DNA from: Lysobacterales bacterium
GTDB lineage: Bacteria > Pseudomonadota > Gammaproteobacteria > Xanthomonadales > Rhodanobacteraceae
Direction of reading: 5' to 3'
Assembly (NCBI GenBank): GCA_021324945.1
Contig: JAJPID010000011.1
Coordinates: 22,967-86,966, forward strand
Length of the DNA stretch: 64,000 bases
The notes below the pieces were generated by a model. The model saw only the letters and a program-made list of their open reading frames with translations, was not told the DNA's origin and did not search any database. Below, one piece after another: positions 27,564-36,675 of this stretch. A program made the translations under genes and the position numbers. The stretch's first letter is position 1. Each line of letters opens with the position of its first letter.

Positions 27564-28397
27564 ATGAGCACCCGCACCATCGTCCGTCGCGTGCGCGGCT
27601 TGCCGGCATCCGATGGCGCCGGCGTCAAACTCAATCGCATCATCGGCCAGCGCGCGCTGGAGATGCTGGATCCGTTCCTGATGCTGGACGAGTTCGGTTC
27701 CGATTCGGCCGGCGATTACATCGCGGGATTTCCCGATCACCCGCATAGGGGTTTCGAGACCGTCACCTACATGCTGAATGGCCGCATGCGCCACCGCGAT
27801 AACGCGGGCAACGAAGGCCTCCTTGAGTCGGGCAGCGTGCAGTGGATGACCGCGGGCCGCGGCATCGTGCACTCGGAGATGCCCGAGCAGGATCACGGCC
27901 TGATGCGCGGCTTTCAGTTGTGGGTGAACCTGCCTGCCAAGGACAAAATGACCACGCCGCGTTATCAGGACATCGCGCCGGAAAGAATTCCCGATGTCGA
28001 ACCCGCAGCAGGCGTGCGCGTGCGTGTGGTGGCAGGCGAGATGTTCGGCGTGCGCGGGCCGATCAGCGGCGTCGCGACCGAACCCGTCTATCTCGATATA
28101 GCATTGCAGGCGGGCGCAAAAGTTTCGACCCCGCTGCCGGAAAACCACAACGCGTTCGCCTACGTGTTCGAAGGCGAAGGCGTGCGACTGGACGATGAGC
28201 AACTCGCTCGCGGCGAACTCGCGGTGTTGTCGGCCGGAGATTCGGTCAAACTCGCCGCAAACGACAAACCCGCACGCGTGCTGGTGGTGGCCGGCAAGCC
28301 GCTCAACGAACCGGTTGCGAAGTACGGCCCGTTCGTGATGAATACTCCCGAGCAGATCGTGCAGGCGATCCGCGATTTTCAGACCGGAAATTTTTGA
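27564..28397 (+). CDS. Pirin family protein
   Basis: 277 residues, a bicupin. The N-terminal cupin carries the iron ligands in HPHRGFETVTY and GRGIVHSE, as in human pirin and bacterial YhhW-type quercetinases. The C-terminal cupin (NHNAFAYVFEGEG) lacks ligands, as usual. Roles proposed for bacterial pirins include quercetin oxidation and modulation of metabolism; none can be assigned here. The ATG at 27564 was chosen over an earlier one at 27507, because the extra residues come from the decayed DUF4336 region. Confidence 0.92.
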   Translation: MSTRTIVRRVRGLPASDGAGVKLNRIIGQRALEMLDPFLMLDEFGSDSAGDYIAGFPDHPHRGFETVTYMLNGRMRHRDNAGNEGLLESGSVQWMTAGRGIVHSEMPEQDHGLMRGFQLWVNLPAKDKMTTPRYQDIAPERIPDVEPAAGVRVRVVAGEMFGVRGPISGVATEPVYLDIALQAGAKVSTPLPENHNAFAYVFEGEGVRLDDEQLARGELAVLSAGDSVKLAANDKPARVLVVAGKPLNEPVAKYGPFVMNTPEQIVQAIRDFQTGNF

Positions 28398-28410
28398 GGG
28401 GACAGCATTG

Positions 28411-28525
28411 TCGTCATTCCGGGGCCGTTCGCGATTCATTGCGAACGGAGCGCTTTGCGACGGCCAAGTTGAAGCAGATTCCTTTTTTGCGCCGGACTGC
28501 ATCCGGGCGCGCCTCGGAATGACGA
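28411..28525. repeat. Short element bounded by 10-bp inverted repeats
   Basis: TCGTCATTCC at 28411-28420 is perfectly inverted at 28516-28525, enclosing about 95 bp that contains a second stem (CCGTTCGC and GCGAACGG around 28425-28449). The TCATTCC/GGAATGA ends are widespread in dispersed non-coding repeats of proteobacteria. It may be MITE-like or a folded RNA element. No coding capacity. Confidence 0.55.
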
Positions 28526-28556
28526 GATTGGTATGCCCACAGCTCTTCTTACCCGC

Positions 28557-28587
28557 AAAAAAAGCCGGACGACAGGGTCGTCCGGCT
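28557..28587 (-). terminator. Rho-independent terminator of the phasin gene
   Basis: AGCCGGACGAC at 28563-28573 and GTCGTCCGGCT at 28577-28587 make a perfect 11-bp stem. Read on the minus strand it is followed by a T run (28562 down to 28557). It lies about 65 bp after the phasin stop. Confidence 0.9.
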
Positions 28588-28653
28588 TGCGTTGCGGTCA
28601 GGTAGGGGGAGCCTGAGCCGCTACGAGTTCTTCTTCTTGTTGTATTGAAACGT

Positions 28654-29028
28654 TCAGCGCGCCGCTTTCTTTGCGGTGTTACCGGCCGCGTCGTTGGCGG
28701 CCTTCACGCCGTTGCGCGCCAGCTCGCCAAGCTGCTCGGCGGTCTTCTGCGCAATGCCCAGCGTCTGCTGGCCGGCTTCATAGGCGGCTTCGGCGCTGTT
28801 GCGCGCGAAATCCAGACCCTTCGGCCACAACGCGGTCACGTCCTCAATCTCGCGGACTTCCAGCGAATCGGCGACGAAGGCGAGATTCGCCTTGGCCTGC
28901 GCTTCCAGTGCCTTGACCTGCAGGCCTTGGATTTCGGCCAAGCCGCGCAGGGCGGTCAACTGGGCCTTGTAGGACTGCTCGGCGAACTGCTTACCAAGGT
29001 CGAGAGTCTGCTGCCATTGTGCGTACAT
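28654..29028 (-). CDS. phaP: Phasin family protein
   Basis: 124 residues, all helical, with the phasin pattern of an amphipathic coiled stretch (MYAQWQQTLDLGKQFAEQSY at the start, LEAQAKANLAFVADSLEV in the middle) and a Lys/Ala-rich tail. Phasins coat polyhydroxyalkanoate granules. The ATG at 29028 has AAGGGAG upstream; eleven more codons are open but unsupported. A promoter with an operator-like palindrome over its -35 box precedes it and a strong terminator follows, so it is a single-gene unit. No PHA synthase gene is in this window. Confidence 0.85.
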   Translation of the reverse strand: MYAQWQQTLDLGKQFAEQSYKAQLTALRGLAEIQGLQVKALEAQAKANLAFVADSLEVREIEDVTALWPKGLDFARNSAEAAYEAGQQTLGIAQKTAEQLGELARNGVKAANDAAGNTAKKAAR

Positions 29029-29061
29029 GTCGTGCTCCCTTGCGGGGTGGTGGATGCACAT

Positions 29062-29092
29062 ACTCTAGCGCAGTTGATGTTGCGTTGCAACA
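29062..29092 (-). promoter_or_regulatory. Phasin promoter with TTGC/GCAA palindromic operator
   Basis: On the minus strand a -35 TTGCAA (29090-29085) and a -10 TAGAGT (29067-29062) are 17 bases apart. The palindrome TGTTGC-GTT-GCAACA at 29078-29092 overlaps the -35 box. Phasin genes are commonly repressed by PhaR, which binds TGC-rich palindromes; assignment to PhaR is inference. Confidence 0.6.
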
Positions 29093-29179
29093 GTAAAATA
29101 CTGAACGATCTGCTCATGTTAGAAAAACATAGAAAATACAGTAATTTGAGATAGACTCTGACTTGCTGCGACGCAAAAA

Positions 29180-29551
29180 TCACTTGCCCTTTGGGCTGGA
29201 ATAGCGCGCTCCCGCTGTGCAGGTCTCCTGCACCACTACCTCGTTCAGCAGCGGCAGGGCCGGCCGCAATTTCTCCCAGATCCACTGCGCCAGCCGTTCG
29301 CTGGTCGGATTCTCCAAACCAGGCACGTCGTTGAGATAGCGATGGTCCAGCGCTTCGAACACCGGCGAGAAAGCTGCTTTCAAATCCGCGAAATCCATCA
29401 GCCAGCCTGTGACAGGATCAGGTTCGCCGCACAGATGGATTTCAACGCGGAAGGAATGCCCATGCAGCCGTGCGCATTTGTGGTCGGGCGGCACGTTGGG
29501 CAAACGATGTGCGGCTTCGATGTGGAAGATCTTGAAGATGTCGGTCGGCAT
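29180..29551 (-). CDS. queD: 6-carboxytetrahydropterin synthase QueD
   Basis: 123 residues. It converts dihydroneopterin triphosphate to 6-carboxytetrahydropterin in queuosine (7-deazaguanine) synthesis. Zinc ligands His15, His30 and His32 (AAHRL, LHGHSF), the catalytic Cys26 in [10 protein letters not shown], and the later DHRYLND and [11 protein letters not shown] blocks are present. The family also includes mammalian PTPS, but the CxxxHGH spacing suits QueD. It is the only gene between the phasin promoter and the gene-poor stretch; other que genes are not in the window. Confidence 0.92.
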   Translation of the reverse strand: MPTDIFKIFHIEAAHRLPNVPPDHKCARLHGHSFRVEIHLCGEPDPVTGWLMDFADLKAAFSPVFEALDHRYLNDVPGLENPTSERLAQWIWEKLRPALPLLNEVVVQETCTAGARYSSPKGK

Positions 29552-30078
29552 GCGCGGTTTTCCGCAAGCAGTGTGGTAACTTGGCGCAGAACTCGCTTGC
29601 CCTGAGCATCATATATCGCACCGATCGACACCCACCATGCACGAAGCGACGGACCGCGCTCCCAGCGAGGTTGCCATGGGCGAATTCGCTGTATGCCCGA
29701 ATGCCCGGGTGTTGAGGCCGATGTAAAAACTGCCCGCCGACCGACTGGATTTTCCCCTCGGAACTGAACGCCGCAGGGTAGCCTGAGCGTTGTCGGTTGA
29801 GCGTGGCTGCGCTGTTGGGCTTTTGCCTTGCTCGTGCTTGTTGGCCACGCGTGCTTGCGTGTCCCTGCGTTCTGCCGGGTCCTGTGGTGTCAGATCGCGT
29901 GTTGTCGCTCAAATCGACGCTTGGGTCGCTTGACCTTGGCACTATCGATGGCGCACTTGTGTGAGTGCTGAGGTCAGAAACTTGTCAGGCACCTGTTGGG
30001 TTTGGGCACAAGATGGGCACGAAAACCCGCATAGTCGGCGGGTCGCGTCTGCGCAGACTGCCTTGCACGGTGGTTTTT
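29552..30078. other. Gene-poor stretch between queD and tRNA-Met
   Basis: No complete gene is supported. Minus-strand frames contain fragments that look protein-like but shift frame (for example FYIGLNTRAFGHTANSPMA near 29700 and [17 protein letters not shown] near 29600), so this may be an eroded gene; I cannot name it. Just before the tRNA a GTGCCCAT/TTGTGCCC-type repeat occurs near 30005-30020 on the minus strand. The position next to a tRNA 3' end suits a former integration site. Confidence 0.4.
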
Positions 30079-30155
30079 TGGTGGCTACGGGTGGGCTCGA
30101 ACCACCGACCCCGGCATTATGAGTGCCGTGCTCTAACCAGCTGAGCTACGTAGCC
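30079..30155 (-). tRNA. tRNA-Met (anticodon CAU), elongator type
   Basis: 77 nt including an encoded CCA. The 7-bp acceptor stem GGCTACG/CGTAGCC, D arm AGCTCAGCTGGTTAGAGC, anticodon stem-loop with CTCATAA, and T loop GGTTCGAGCC are intact. It closely follows E. coli metT, so it is the elongator rather than the initiator tRNA. Confidence 0.97.
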
Positions 30156-30184
30156 GTAGCCGCCCAGTATAACAGCGTGAGCTA

Positions 30185-30227
30185 GGCATTATGAGTGCCG
30201 CGCTTGGACTGATTGAGCTACCTGGCC
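30185..30227 (-). pseudogene. Partial tRNA-Met copy (5' half)
   Basis: A 43-nt segment repeats the acceptor 5' strand, D arm and anticodon arm of the neighbouring tRNA-Met with several substitutions; the CAT anticodon loop is identical. The variable and T arms are missing. It lies 30 bp upstream of the intact gene in the same orientation, so it is a decayed partial duplication. Confidence 0.8.
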
Positions 30228-30401
30228 ACGATAATCACGCGCAGAGCGGAAAGCCTGGCCTGCAGGTGCAAGGTGTCAAGCTGGCGTGAGCGATGAGACT
30301 AAAGAGAAGGATGGGATTGGAAGACAAATGGGCCGCGCCGCGTTTGCACGATGGCGCCATGACTCTTGCCGGGTATTCGCGGGTCATGCTTGAATCGCGC
30401 C

Positions 30402-30935
30402 ATGATCGATTTCGATGGCTACCGTCCCAACGTCGGCATCGTGCTGCTGAACGCGCACGGGCAGGTGTTCTGGGCGCGACGTGTGCGACGCGACGGCTGG
30501 CAGTTCCCGCAGGGCGGCATGAACACCGACGAGACGCCGGACGAGGCAATGTATCGGGAGTTGTACGAGGAAACGGGCCTGCGCGCCGAACAAGTGGAGG
30601 TGCTAGACAGCACGCACGGCTGGTTGCGCTACCGCCTGCCGCATCGTTATCTGCGCCGCGACGAACGTCCGCTCTGCATCGGCCAGAAACAGGTGTGGTT
30701 TCTGCTGCGCCTGCTAGATGATGACAGTGCGCTGAAACTCGATGCGCACGAAACGCCGGAATTCGACCTGTGGCGCTGGGTGGATTTCTGGTATCCGGCC
30801 GAACATGTGGTCGCGTTCAAACGCGCCGTGTACGAGCGCGCGCTGCGTCATTTCGCGCCGCGCGTGGAAGACGTTTTCCGGATCACGCTGGGCCTAGCGC
30901 CCCCTCGCACGTCACCTACGCGCGCGCGGGGCTGA
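30402..30935 (+). CDS. rppH: RNA pyrophosphohydrolase RppH
   Basis: 177 residues. It removes pyrophosphate from triphosphorylated mRNA 5' ends and so starts decay. The sequence begins [15 protein letters not shown], and the Nudix box [20 protein letters not shown] is at about residues 37-56. The later [19 protein letters not shown] block is also typical. The ATG at 30402 fits the family; the 12 codons before it do not. The C-terminus ends in a short Pro/Thr/Arg tail. It converges with the signalling operon, 12 bp away. Confidence 0.94.
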   Translation: MIDFDGYRPNVGIVLLNAHGQVFWARRVRRDGWQFPQGGMNTDETPDEAMYRELYEETGLRAEQVEVLDSTHGWLRYRLPHRYLRRDERPLCIGQKQVWFLLRLLDDDSALKLDAHETPEFDLWRWVDFWYPAEHVVAFKRAVYERALRHFAPRVEDVFRITLGLAPPRTSPTRARG

Positions 30936-30947
30936 TCCGCGGCAGTT

Positions 30948-33293
30948 TCATCCGCGCAGATCGAACTTCTGCCGCAACGCCGCGGCAGCTTGTGCATAGA
31001 GTTTTTCCAGCGCGGTCACGCGCGTGGCGGAATCTCCGAGCGCACCGTTGCGCGCGTCCTGTTCCACCGACTTCGCAGCGGCGGCAAGCGCTTTTGCTCC
31101 AACGTTGGCGCTTGCGGATTTCAGCGAATGCGCGAGCTTGCCGATTTCGGCCACGTCTTTTCGCGCTGCGGCGGCGCGCATCGCTCGCACGCGCGCATCG
31201 CCGTCGTGCAGGTACGCCTGCACCAAGCCGCGCACCTCCTCGCCCATGATGTCTTGCAGATCGGCGAGCGTCGCCGCATCCAGAGTCTGCACGTCCGTCA
31301 CGGGCGCCGGCGCGACGGCGGTTGCAGCCACGCTCAACTGTGGTTTCGGCGCTGCGGCGACCGTGGCGGGCGTCGGCATAATGGTTGAAGCGTCTCGGGA
31401 CGCGGAAGACTCCTCGATCACGCGCACTGTCGGCTCCGGGGGCGCGCCCGCCAGATCCAGCCAGCGTTGCAGCGTCTCGGCCAGCAGTGCGCGGTCCAGT
31501 GGCTTGGTGAGGTAATCGTCCATGCCCGAATCGAGGCAGCGTTCGCGGTCGCCCGCCATCGCGTGCGCGGTCATCGCAATCACCGGCAGGCGCGGCAGCG
31601 TTTCGCGCTGTTCGCGCTCGCGCAGCCGGCGCGTGGCGCTGTAACCGTCCAGCACCGGCATCTGGCAATCCATCAGCACCAGATCGAAATGCTGCGCGTT
31701 GATCTTGTCCAACGCTTCGGCGCCGTTGCCGGCCATTTCGACCTTCAGGCCCAGCCGCTCGAGCAGACGCCGCGCGACCTGCTGGTTCACCGGATGATCC
31801 TCGACCAGCAGCACACGGCCGCGGAGCTGCTTTTCCGCCGCGGTCACGGCTTCGGGCCTGCGCCCGCCGAGCAAGGGCTGCTGACGGCCGCCGCCGCTCA
31901 TGCCGTAGAGCGCGTTCAAATGCATGCGCAGCGCGGCATCGTCCGCGTCACGCGGCGCGCTGCCGATGCGCGGATCACTTTCCGTCACGCCGCCCAGCGC
32001 CAGCACGCGGATCGCGGCGAGCTTCGGATCGCGCAGCACGTTGCGCAGCAGCGCCGCGGAATCGCCTTCCAGCGAGGCGGCATCGATCGCCAGCAATTCA
32101 TAGGCAAACGCGCGGCCCAGCGGAGCTGTCTGACGCAGACGCGCCAAGGCGGAAGCCGCGGCGGTAACGTGCGTCACTTCCAAGCCGATGCCCGCCAGCG
32201 AGGGCAACAGGCGTTGCGCGACCGTGCCGCCGCAGGCGAGCAGCGTGCGGAGGCCGGTGAGATCCCGGCGCGCGCCGGCGATGTCGCCCGGCATCTTCTC
32301 GAAAGGAATCGAGAACCAGAACACCGAGCCGCGTCCGGGTTCCGAGCGCACGCCGATCTTGCCGCCCATCAGATCGACCAGCTTCTTGCAAATGGTCAAC
32401 CCCAAGCCGGTGCCGCCGTAGCGGCGCGTGACCGAAGCATCCGCTTGCGTGAAAGGATGGAACAGCCGCGCGGCTTGTTCGGGTGCCAGGCCGATGCCGG
32501 TGTCGCGCACGGCGAACAGCAGTTCATGATGGATCGCGGTGTCGCCGCGGCGGCTGACGCGCACCGACACACCGCCCTTCTCGGTGAACTTGATCGCGTT
32601 GCCGACCAGATTGGTGAGGATCTGCCGCAGCCGCACCGGATCGCCGCGCACGCTGGCGCGCACGTCCTCGTCCACCACGATGCGCAGCGCCAGGCCTTTG
32701 GCCTCCGCGGGCTTCTCCATCAGACGCTGCACGTTGTCCATCAATTCGCGCAGGTTGAAGCCGACCTTCTCCAGATCGAGCTTGCCGGCTTCGACCTTGG
32801 AATAATCGAGGATGTCGTCGACGATGCGCAGCAGTTCCTGTGCGGATTTGTGGGCGGTGGCGAGATAGTCGCGCTGCGTGGGTTGCAGCGGCATGCCCAG
32901 CACGATGTCGAGCAGCGGCAGGATGCCATTCAACGGCGTGCGGATTTCGTGACTCATCGTGGCCAGGAATTCGCTCTTGGCCAGCATCGCCGATTCGGCT
33001 GCCTGTTTGGCCGCCAGCAGTTCGTGCTGCATGCCACGTAGCGAATTCAGTTCCGATTCCAGCGCGACGATGCGCGCATGCACCGAAGGTGTTTCGCGTG
33101 CCGGAGCGATGTGCGGCGCGGGTTCTGCCACGCGTGCGCGCAGGAACCAGATCGCGATCGCGGCCAGGATCAGCAGCGCGCTCAGAATCGCCGCCGATTG
33201 GATCGGCAACCACCAGAATGCCAGCGCCGCCGCGGCCGCGAGCAGCGCGGTCGCCAGCCACTTCGGCCACAACGGCAGCTGTGCGGAGCTCAT
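30948..33293 (-). CDS. Hybrid sensor histidine kinase with receiver and HPt domains
   Basis: 781 residues. Two adjacent membrane helices lie at about 11-30 and 33-50 with almost no periplasmic loop, so the signal is probably sensed in the membrane or cytoplasm. A coiled linker leads to the HisKA domain with His115 in [13 protein letters not shown], then HATPase (DTGIGL, GGTGLGL). A degenerate receiver-like region follows, then a true receiver ([11 protein letters not shown], phospho-Asp in [11 protein letters not shown]) and a C-terminal HPt with its His in [13 protein letters not shown]. Four bases of overlap with the upstream gene (ATGA) show translational coupling, so the two should act in one phosphorelay. 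The open frame extends upstream only within the neighbour and was not used. Confidence 0.92.
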   Translation of the reverse strand: MSSAQLPLWPKWLATALLAAAAALAFWWLPIQSAAILSALLILAAIAIWFLRARVAEPAPHIAPARETPSVHARIVALESELNSLRGMQHELLAAKQAAESAMLAKSEFLATMSHEIRTPLNGILPLLDIVLGMPLQPTQRDYLATAHKSAQELLRIVDDILDYSKVEAGKLDLEKVGFNLRELMDNVQRLMEKPAEAKGLALRIVVDEDVRASVRGDPVRLRQILTNLVGNAIKFTEKGGVSVRVSRRGDTAIHHELLFAVRDTGIGLAPEQAARLFHPFTQADASVTRRYGGTGLGLTICKKLVDLMGGKIGVRSEPGRGSVFWFSIPFEKMPGDIAGARRDLTGLRTLLACGGTVAQRLLPSLAGIGLEVTHVTAAASALARLRQTAPLGRAFAYELLAIDAASLEGDSAALLRNVLRDPKLAAIRVLALGGVTESDPRIGSAPRDADDAALRMHLNALYGMSGGGRQQPLLGGRRPEAVTAAEKQLRGRVLLVEDHPVNQQVARRLLERLGLKVEMAGNGAEALDKINAQHFDLVLMDCQMPVLDGYSATRRLREREQRETLPRLPVIAMTAHAMAGDRERCLDSGMDDYLTKPLDRALLAETLQRWLDLAGAPPEPTVRVIEESSASRDASTIMPTPATVAAAPKPQLSVAATAVAPAPVTDVQTLDAATLADLQDIMGEEVRGLVQAYLHDGDARVRAMRAAAARKDVAEIGKLAHSLKSASANVGAKALAAAAKSVEQDARNGALGDSATRVTALEKLYAQAAAALRQKFDLRG

Positions 33294-35836
33294 TGCGGAG
33301 CGCTGTGGAAGTCGTAGTCGAGTGATTGCCCGGCCTGACTGACGAAATTGCCCTGCAGGAAATCCACGCCTGCCGCGCACAGGCGCACCGCGGTGGCGGC
33401 GTCTTCCACGCGCGGTGCGATCACCTGCCGCCCATGCGCATGCGCGGCTTTCACCAAAGCAGGCAATTCGCTGCCGTTGCCGTTCAGGCCTGGCGCGAGC
33501 TTGATGTAATCCAGCGGCAGGTGTTCGAGCAGGCCCGCCGCCAGCGCTTCGCGGTCCACGCCGGCCAGCGACAGTTTCAAACCGAGTTCGCGCAAAGAAA
33601 GTGCAAGTTCGATCAGCGTGCGCAACTGTGCGCGCGCGTCTTCGTAGCGGAATTCCAGCGCGAGGCTGCCGCGCGCGATGTTCGCGGCCGGCAATTGATG
33701 GCGCAGCGCGGAGATGCGTGCGGGATCGGTCCAGCCTTCCAGTGACTGGCTGGCGAACAGGCGCACGTTGGCGCCATTGCGCTCGCGTTCGGCGAGGGTG
33801 GCGATGCAGCGCGCCAGCACCCAATCGTCGATCGCGCCGATCAGGCCGGCGCGCTTGGCTTCTGGCACCAGTTCCGCGGCCGAATGCAATTGTCCGCTGC
33901 TGCTGTCGCGTAAACGCAGCAGTGCCTGGTATTGAGGCTCGGCCGCGCCGGCGAGCGGCGCGATCGGCTGGAACACCAGATGAAACGCGTCCGCGCGCAA
34001 GGCGCTTTCCAGTTGCGCGCGCAGGCCGGAGCTCTTGGCATCCAGCCGCGAATATACGCCGATGCCGCCGCCATCGCGGCGCGCGGCATCCAGCGCGCGT
34101 TCGGCTGCGGCCAGTACTGCGCCCGCTTCCGACAAGCCCGCGCCGAAGGCGCACACACCGCAGCTCAATTCCACCGGCAACGCATTCGGACCGAAACGCT
34201 CGCGCGCGATCAACGCGCGCAGGCTTTCGGCGAATGTCGCCAGCGCTTCCTCGCTGCGCTGCGGCGACAACACCAAAAACCCGGCGCTGCCGAAACGTGA
34301 AACCATCTCGTCGCGCTCGACGTGCCCGGCAATGAATGCGCCGACCTGCGCCAACAGCGTATCGAAGGCGGTGAGGCCAACCTGTTCGCGCAATGCGGTG
34401 GCGTGGTCCAGCTCCGCGCACAGCACGCCGCCGCGCATGGCGCCGCCGCCAGCCGCGGCGAAACGTTCGTTCAAGGTATCCAGCAACTGTGCGCGCTCGT
34501 TCAAGCCGGTGGACGGATCGCGCGCCCGGCGCTCGCGGTGGTTGCGCGCCGCCGCGCGCGCGCGGCGCACGCGGTTGGTCACCGCGGAGACCAGGTATTT
34601 CGGACGGATCGGCTTGGAAAGAAAATCGTCGCCGCCGGCATCCAGCGCGGCGAACTGGCGGTCCGCATCGGGATCGCCGGAGAGAAACACGATCGGCGTG
34701 CTGACGTAGCCTTCGCGCTCGCGGATCAGCGCGGTCAATTCCAGCCCATCGCAACCGGGCATATTCAAGTCCATCAACAGCAGATCGGGCTGGAAGCGGT
34801 CCAATTCCTCCAGCACGGAAATCGGTTCGTTCAACACCTGCGTCACCATGCCGGCCTTGCGCAGGATCGATTCGGCGAATAGCGCCTGCGAGGCGTCGTC
34901 TTCGACGATCAGAATGCGGTACGGCTCTTCTTCCTGCGTGGTCAGCAGATCCAGTGCGCGCGCCAGCACGTCTTCGGCGGCAACCGGCAGCGCGAGGCAG
35001 CGATCCGCCCCGGCGCGCAAGGCGCGCAGACGCAGCGTGACGTCGCTGTCGGCCAGCAACGCCAGCATGCCGACCTTGTGCGAAGCGCTGCTGCGCGCGG
35101 CGCGCAGCGCGGGGCCGATGCGATCCAGCGCGGCAGCGTGGTTGGCGCCGATCACCACCAGTTGTGGCGGCAATGCGCCCAGCACTTCGATCAGGGAGTC
35201 GGCGTCTTCGATCAGAGTGATCGCGCAGCCGCGGCTTTCGAGCCGCATGGTCAGTTCGTTGAGCAGCGGATCGTCGTGGCCCAGCAGGTATACAGATTGC
35301 CCCCGGTCGGACGGCAAGGGCGCAATCGGCGCGAGGGTTTTCAAAGGCGCAGGCTCGGGTTCGTTCGCGGCTTCGAAATCCGGCGCCCCCAAACTGCGCC
35401 AGTGATGCGCCGGCGGCGTTTCGTGCAGCGGATAGCCTTGCGCTTCTTCGACCAGCGCAGGCTCGGGTGCGGCCACGTGCACCGGCCGCGTCACGACCGG
35501 CGTCACTTGTTCCAGGTGCGGACGCAGGCTATCCAGCAGCGCATCGACATGTGCGCAGGCTTGCGCGTCGGGCAGGTGTTGCGATTGCGACCACGGCGCC
35601 AGCGCCGATTCCAGCGCCAGCAGGCGTTCGCCCAGTTCCAGTTGACCGTAACGGCCGCATGCGCCGGCGAGGTTGGCGACTTCGTCCTGCACCAGATGCA
35701 GCACGTTGATGTCCCAGCCGGCGCGGTTTTGCGCGCGCGCGCGCCGCAACAGCGTTTTCAAGCGTTGCGGCAGGTAGTGCAGAAATGCTTCGCGCAGTTC
35801 CGCGCTCTGGTCCTGGGCGGGCGTTGACAACTGCAT
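33290..35836 (-). CDS. Response regulator scaffold with degenerate HPt, GGDEF and EAL domains
   Basis: 848 residues. Residues 15-85 resemble an HPt domain but lack the phospho-His. A first receiver-like domain (about 185-300) lacks the phospho-Asp. The second receiver is intact ([25 protein letters not shown]). The GGDEF domain reads [10 protein letters not shown] in place of RYGGDEF, and the EAL domain reads QALLRL in place of EALLR, losing several metal ligands while keeping LQGNFV. Cyclase and phosphodiesterase activity are thus unlikely; c-di-GMP or protein binding remains possible. It starts the operon with the hybrid kinase (4-bp overlap), which probably phosphorylates receiver 2. FimX-like adaptors with dead GGDEF-EAL modules are a known precedent in xanthomonads. 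Confidence 0.88.
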   Translation of the reverse strand: MQLSTPAQDQSAELREAFLHYLPQRLKTLLRRARAQNRAGWDINVLHLVQDEVANLAGACGRYGQLELGERLLALESALAPWSQSQHLPDAQACAHVDALLDSLRPHLEQVTPVVTRPVHVAAPEPALVEEAQGYPLHETPPAHHWRSLGAPDFEAANEPEPAPLKTLAPIAPLPSDRGQSVYLLGHDDPLLNELTMRLESRGCAITLIEDADSLIEVLGALPPQLVVIGANHAAALDRIGPALRAARSSASHKVGMLALLADSDVTLRLRALRAGADRCLALPVAAEDVLARALDLLTTQEEEPYRILIVEDDASQALFAESILRKAGMVTQVLNEPISVLEELDRFQPDLLLMDLNMPGCDGLELTALIREREGYVSTPIVFLSGDPDADRQFAALDAGGDDFLSKPIRPKYLVSAVTNRVRRARAAARNHRERRARDPSTGLNERAQLLDTLNERFAAAGGGAMRGGVLCAELDHATALREQVGLTAFDTLLAQVGAFIAGHVERDEMVSRFGSAGFLVLSPQRSEEALATFAESLRALIARERFGPNALPVELSCGVCAFGAGLSEAGAVLAAAERALDAARRDGGGIGVYSRLDAKSSGLRAQLESALRADAFHLVFQPIAPLAGAAEPQYQALLRLRDSSSGQLHSAAELVPEAKRAGLIGAIDDWVLARCIATLAERERNGANVRLFASQSLEGWTDPARISALRHQLPAANIARGSLALEFRYEDARAQLRTLIELALSLRELGLKLSLAGVDREALAAGLLEHLPLDYIKLAPGLNGNGSELPALVKAAHAHGRQVIAPRVEDAATAVRLCAAGVDFLQGNFVSQAGQSLDYDFHSAPQ

Positions 35837-36197
35837 GCGGTGAGAATCCCCCGTGGCACGACTATACCCGCACGAGCGTGCGTGGGCGTAGGGACATGCA
35901 GTTAATGTGCCGAAAGCCCGTGGATTCAGCCAGGGAGACCCTGATTTGTCCGAGTTGCTTGGCGGCACAGCGAGGGGCCGCGCTCAAACCCCAGCACGCC
36001 CTGACTTCAAGTGTTTGATTTGCGTGGCCGAATTCGGGCGTGCACCGAATTCGGTACATCCTGTCCCTCACCTTTGCTGCGCGGAGGCTGGGCGTTCCGC
36101 CGCGCTCCGTGCGCGGCAGGTCAGCGAAGCTGGCCCGCAGGGCGAGCGCCAGGGATGGCGCGAGTACAAATCCCGGATGGGGTTGTTCAGAGCTTCC
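35837..36197. other. Intergenic stretch with small palindromes
   Basis: No gene seen. It must hold the promoter of the signalling operon. GAATTCGG occurs twice at about 36030-36052, and CGCCA/TGGCG around a GGGA loop at 36147-36160 forms a small hairpin of a type I associate with dispersed Xanthomonadales repeats. Open frames here are short and Arg-rich. Confidence 0.4.
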
Positions 36198-36635
36198 CTA
36201 GAAAGGCTTTACGACGGCCAGGATCACGATTCCGATCAGCAACAGGGCGGGCAATTCGTTGAACACCCGCAGGCGCCGCGGTGTCCAATGGCATTCATCC
36301 CGCGCGAAGGCGCGCACCAGCCGCGTCAGCACCCCGTGATAGACGATCAGCAGCAGCACCAGCGCCAGTTTCGCGTGCAGCCAATGCGCCTGACGGAAAT
36401 AGTCCGGCACCGCGTATTGCCAGGCGCCGAGCGTGGCGATGCCGAGCAGGAGAGTCAACGCGCCGCCGATATTGGTCATCCCCAGCAGGCGGCGTTCCAT
36501 CACCTTGAAGCGCTCGCGCGTCACCGGCTCGCTGCTTTCGGCGTGATAGACCAACAAGCGCGGCAGGTAGAACAGCCCCGCGAACCAAGTCACCACCGCG
36601 ACCACGTGAAACGCCTTCAGCCAAAGGATCAGCAT
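36198..36635 (-). CDS. hemJ: HemJ-type protoporphyrinogen IX oxidase (UPF0093)
   Basis: 145 residues with four membrane helices (about 1-23, 50-70, 80-100, 122-142). The family marks are present: a His in WLKAFHVVAVVTWFAGLFYLPR near residue 10, MERRLLGMTNIGGALTLLLG, and WLHAKLALVLLLIVYHG. HemJ oxidises protoporphyrinogen IX to protoporphyrin IX in heme synthesis at the inner membrane. The ATG at 36635 was chosen; the open frame before it overlaps the divergent DUF6776 gene. Confidence 0.93.
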   Translation of the reverse strand: MLILWLKAFHVVAVVTWFAGLFYLPRLLVYHAESSEPVTRERFKVMERRLLGMTNIGGALTLLLGIATLGAWQYAVPDYFRQAHWLHAKLALVLLLIVYHGVLTRLVRAFARDECHWTPRRLRVFNELPALLLIGIVILAVVKPF

Positions 36636-36675
36636 GGCTTCCGTACCTGAGTCAAGGCGCGAGTATATTCCCGCG

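Noticed and set aside
29552..29720. A preQ1-type riboswitch before queD.
   Set aside because: No preQ1 aptamer sequence or pseudoknot pattern that I know is visible; only a small GCGG/CCGC stem lies directly before the ATG.
33294..34754. N-terminal extension of the hybrid kinase frame by 487 codons.
   Set aside because: This part lies inside the GGDEF-EAL gene in another frame and is Arg-rich; the kinase begins at 33293 with an ATGA overlap.
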